IMG/VR virus record: IMGVR_UViG_3300046010_001404
Coordinates: 1-31,202 of that record
DNA from: a virus
Reading direction: 5' to 3' (one strand)
DNA length: 31,202 nt
The position numbers and the translations under genes are program-made. Shown here piece after piece: positions 28,886 through 31,202 of the stretch (its first letter is position 1; every line of letters begins with the position of its first letter). The notes beneath the pieces are model-generated. The model was not told where the DNA came from, ran no database searches, and was given only the letters and a program-made list of their open reading frames with translations.

Positions 28886-29455
28886 ATGAAGGAAACAATC
28901 AACACAATCCTACGCAAAGTAGGACTTAAGGCAGTAGAGGTTAAGCTAGAGCAAATGAAACTAGCTGATGGAGTTACTGTTATCGAAGCTGAATTATTTG
29001 AAGTAGGTCAACCTGTTTTTGTAATTACGGAAGATGCACAAATAGCTTTACCAATTGGTGAGTACATTTTAGAAGATGAGCGTGTATTGGTAGTTTTAGA
29101 AGAAGGTTTAATTGCTGAAATTAAAGAGCAAGAACAAGAAGTTGAAGAGGTAGAAGAAGCACCAGTTGCTGAACCTGAAACTGAGATGGCTGCACCACAA
29201 GCACCAACTGCTAAGAAAGTAATTGAATCAATCGTTAAAGAAACACAGTTTTCTTCAAGCGAGAAAGATGCTAAAATTGCTGAGTTAGAAGCTAGAATTG
29301 CTGAGTTAACTAAAGTTGAGTTATCAGATGACGAACCAGCTGCCGATGCAATTAATCACAACCCTGAGAATGCACAGCCTATTGAAGTGTTTAGATATGC
29401 TAAAAATAGTGCGCAGTCTCCACTTGATAGAGTATTAACTAAATTATATAAATAA
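28886..29455 (+). CDS. Scaffold-like protein, 189 aa
   Basis: 189 residues. A beta-barrel-like N-terminus (LADGVTVIEAELFEVGQPVF, then EDAQIALPIGEYILEDERVL, about 27-75) is followed by an acidic linker rich in Glu/Pro/Ala (about 80-115) and a coiled segment KDAKIAELEARIAELTKVEL (about 130-149), ending basic (SAQSPLDRVLTKLYK). Acidic, helical, short proteins of this kind before the capsid gene usually scaffold the prohead. Three bases separate it from the decoration-like gene. The role is an inference. Confidence 0.65.
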   Translation: MKETINTILRKVGLKAVEVKLEQMKLADGVTVIEAELFEVGQPVFVITEDAQIALPIGEYILEDERVLVVLEEGLIAEIKEQEQEVEEVEEAPVAEPETEMAAPQAPTAKKVIESIVKETQFSSSEKDAKIAELEARIAELTKVELSDDEPAADAINHNPENAQPIEVFRYAKNSAQSPLDRVLTKLYK

Positions 29456-29458
29456 ATT

Positions 29459-29872
29459 ATGCCAATTACAACTTCAAATGATGTATTGAGAGTTAGAAAA
29501 CCTCAAAGTACAGTAACAGCTTCAACAACATTTACTGCTGCTGACGCTGGTAAAGAATACAACATCGCTACTGATGCACTTGTACTTACTTTGCCTTTAA
29601 TCGATGCTAATAACATCGGTATGACTTTCACATTCCGTAATACGGGTGCTGATGGTAACAACCTAATTACATTAGCTCCTAATGCTTTGGATGGTTTCAA
29701 TGGTTCAATTGCTAATGCTGCTGCTGATTCAGTTGCTTCAGGTGTTGTTGATAAAGACCTTGTAAACACTAAAGCTACTGCTAACAACGGAGATTTCGTA
29801 ACAATTACTGCGGTTGCTGCTACTAAGTGGTACGTAACAGGTGGTGTTGGTATTTGGGCTTCACAAGCTTAA
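29459..29872 (+). CDS. Capsid decoration/head-fibre-like protein
   Basis: 137 residues, beta-rich: TASTTFTAADAGKEYNIATD, LTLPLIDANNIGMTFTFRNT, then DFVTITAVAATKWYVTGGVG and IWASQA at the end. No signal peptide. The sequence has the repeat-rich, Ala/Thr/Asn-heavy codon use of abundant virion proteins, and it sits right before the major capsid gene. It most likely decorates the capsid; a tail-fibre-like module is the alternative. Confidence 0.62.
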   Translation: MPITTSNDVLRVRKPQSTVTASTTFTAADAGKEYNIATDALVLTLPLIDANNIGMTFTFRNTGADGNNLITLAPNALDGFNGSIANAAADSVASGVVDKDLVNTKATANNGDFVTITAVAATKWYVTGGVGIWASQA

Positions 29873-29898
29873 TCAAATTAAATAAATAAATAAAAGAA

Positions 29899-30852
29899 AT
29901 GGCTACACAAACTAACATGACAACCAGCTATGCTGGAGAATTTGCTGGCAAGTACATTGCTGCTGCAATCTTGTCTGCTAACACAATTGAATCGAACTTA
30001 ATTACGGTTAAACCAAATATTAAGTATCGTGAAGTATTAAAGAACATCGCAGTTAACGACATCGTTAAGAATGGTGGATGTGACTTTGATCCAACATCTA
30101 CAGTTACATTAACTGAGCGTTCACTACAACCTGAATCATTAAAAGTAAACTTACAACTTTGTAAGGCTGATTTCCGTTCAGATTGGGAAGCGGTATCTAT
30201 GGGTTACTCAGCTACTGATGTAATGCCTAAGAACTTTGCTGATTTCTTGATTGCACACGTAGCTGCTAAAGTTGCTGCTAAGATGGAAACAACTATTTGG
30301 TCAGGTGTTAATGCTAACCAAGGAGAATTTGATGGATTTGAAACGTTGTTAGCTGCTGATGCTGCTCTACCATCTGCTCAAGAAATTGCTGGTACTACTG
30401 TTGCTGCTTCAACTATCTTAGTTGAATTGCGTAAAATTATCAACGCTATTCCTGACCGTTTATATGGTTACGAAGGATTCGCTATCTACTGTTCACAAGC
30501 TATCTTTAAGGCTTACATCCAATCATTAGGTGGATTCGGTACTTCAGGATTAGGTGGAAATGGTGTTAACGCAATGGGTTCAATGTGGTACACAGATGGA
30601 TCTGTTTCTGTTGATGGTGTTCCTTTGGTAATGTGTAAAGGTATGACTTCAACAGTTGCTATCGCTACTTACAAAGACAACTTGTATTTCGGTACTGGTT
30701 TGTTGAATGACCACCAAGCGGTTAAAGTTATCGATATGGAGGACATCGATGGTTCAGAAAATGTACGTTTCATCATGAAGTTTACAGGTGCTGTTAACTA
30801 CGGTAACGTTACTGACATCGTTACTTACGGTATCACAAACTCAGCTAACTAA
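29899..30852 (+). CDS. Major capsid protein
   Basis: 317 residues. The size, position after protease and scaffold, and codon use of a highly expressed gene fit a HK97-fold major capsid protein. Parts with typical character: SAGEF-like N-arm, NIKYREVLKNIAVNDIVKNG (about 40-59), VNLQLCKADFRSDWEAVSMG (about 83-102), VELRKIINAIPDRLYGYEGF (about 176-195) and a C-terminal IDMEDIDGSENVRFIMKFTG (about 283-302). Family motif memory is limited, but similar capsids occur in Bacteroidota phages. A terminator lies 21 bases after the stop. Confidence 0.88.
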   Translation: MATQTNMTTSYAGEFAGKYIAAAILSANTIESNLITVKPNIKYREVLKNIAVNDIVKNGGCDFDPTSTVTLTERSLQPESLKVNLQLCKADFRSDWEAVSMGYSATDVMPKNFADFLIAHVAAKVAAKMETTIWSGVNANQGEFDGFETLLAADAALPSAQEIAGTTVAASTILVELRKIINAIPDRLYGYEGFAIYCSQAIFKAYIQSLGGFGTSGLGGNGVNAMGSMWYTDGSVSVDGVPLVMCKGMTSTVAIATYKDNLYFGTGLLNDHQAVKVIDMEDIDGSENVRFIMKFTGAVNYGNVTDIVTYGITNSAN

Positions 30853-30872
30853 TACAATTGATTAATTAACTT

Positions 30873-30903
30873 AAGAGGGGAGGTAAAGTGCCTTCCCTTT
30901 TTT
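30873..30903 (+). terminator. Rho-independent terminator after the capsid gene
   Basis: AGGGGAGG (30876-30883) pairs with CCTTCCCT (30891-30898) around TAAAGTG, extended by A-T pairs, then a T-run to 30903. It lies only 14 bases before the tail tube start, so the tube gene would depend on read-through. Confidence 0.85.
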
Positions 30904-30917
30904 AATATATAGAAATT

Positions 30918-31202
30918 ATGCCATGTGATTTAAGTTTAGGAAGATTACTTCCATGTAAAGACACAGTAGGAGGATTAAAAGCTATTTTCTTCATGAACCA
31001 AGGGGACATGACAGGAGTAACTTATGATTCAACAAATACTGATGTTATTGAAACCGTAACGGGTACACCTAGCGGTTATAAGTATGATTTGAAAGGAGCT
31101 GCTAGTTCATTTGAACAAACAATTGTAACTTCAAGAGATACGGGTACTACTTTCTTTGAGCAGACTTTAAACTTGACGTTGACTAAGCAAGATATTGCTA
31201 CT
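30918..31202 (+). CDS. Probable major tail tube protein, N-terminal part (ends at 385)
   Basis: ATG at 30918, protein starting MPCDLSLGRLLPCKDTVGGL, runs off the window end and continues in frame at base 2 of the window. Whole protein 180 residues. The N-terminal 'C-D-x-S-x-G-R-x-x-P-C-K-D-x-V-G-G' is a motif I recall from tail tube-like proteins of Bacteroidota phages. It is bracketed by terminators at 30873 and 404, next to the major capsid gene, so its level seems set separately from both neighbours. Confidence 0.65.
   Translation, partial: MPCDLSLGRLLPCKDTVGGLKAIFFMNQGDMTGVTYDSTNTDVIETVTGTPSGYKYDLKGAASSFEQTIVTSRDTGTTFFEQTLNLTLTKQDIAT

Noticed and set aside
1-31202. tRNA genes
   Set aside because: No cloverleaf with TTC-like T-arm and matching acceptor stem was noticed; a tRNA scan was not possible, so a divergent one could be missed.

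Overview
The window is the complete circular genome of a tailed phage of Bacteroidota, probably of the flavobacterial side. The last 127 bases (31076-31202) repeat bases 1-127 exactly, and one gene runs across this junction in frame, so the true length is about 31,075 bp and the ends are arbitrary assembly ends. Host evidence: AT-rich DNA, starts mostly without Shine-Dalgarno sequences, several -7 elements of the Bacteroidota type TAnnTTTG, and protein families of Bacteroidota phages. A tape-measure protein with no visible sheath gene suggests a siphovirus. I see no integrase, excisionase or CI-like repressor in the whole circle, so a lytic life style is likely.

Layout. Early half (9114-18009, plus strand): a run of small genes joined by ATGA overlaps (9114-11773), a recombination block (11858-13363: unknown protein, YqaJ-type exonuclease, DUF3127 OB-fold protein), a 422-bp non-coding region with repeated TGTAAC motifs, an A/T-only tract and a structured leader RNA, a primase-helicase (13786-16056), two nuclease-like genes, and more small genes. 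Three of the early transcription units start behind the same bipartite element: two related 11-13 bp motifs exactly 20 bp apart, 41-42 bp before a -7 element.

Late part (18041 through the junction to 8867): a sigma-like factor, small and large terminase, a tail-assembly chaperone with a probable -1 frameshift on nine Ts, tail proteins, tape measure, a lone minus-strand gene with its own promoter and terminator (a moron), XkdF-type protease/scaffold, a 38-aa protein, a second scaffold-like protein, a decoration-like protein, major capsid protein, probable tail tube protein (across the junction), portal, connector with an inserted domain, tail terminator-like protein, fibre proteins, and a lysis block (holin, metallophosphoesterase, unimolecular spanin, M15 endolysin) closed by a strong terminator.

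The most unusual points are the shared bipartite operator of three early promoters, the pseudoknot-capable terminator RNA and repeat-rich candidate origin before the primase, the dual-coding tail chaperone frameshift, the autonomous minus-strand moron, and a 76-residue domain cassette flanked by 9-bp direct repeats in the connector gene. No database search was possible; family names rest on visible motifs and memory.
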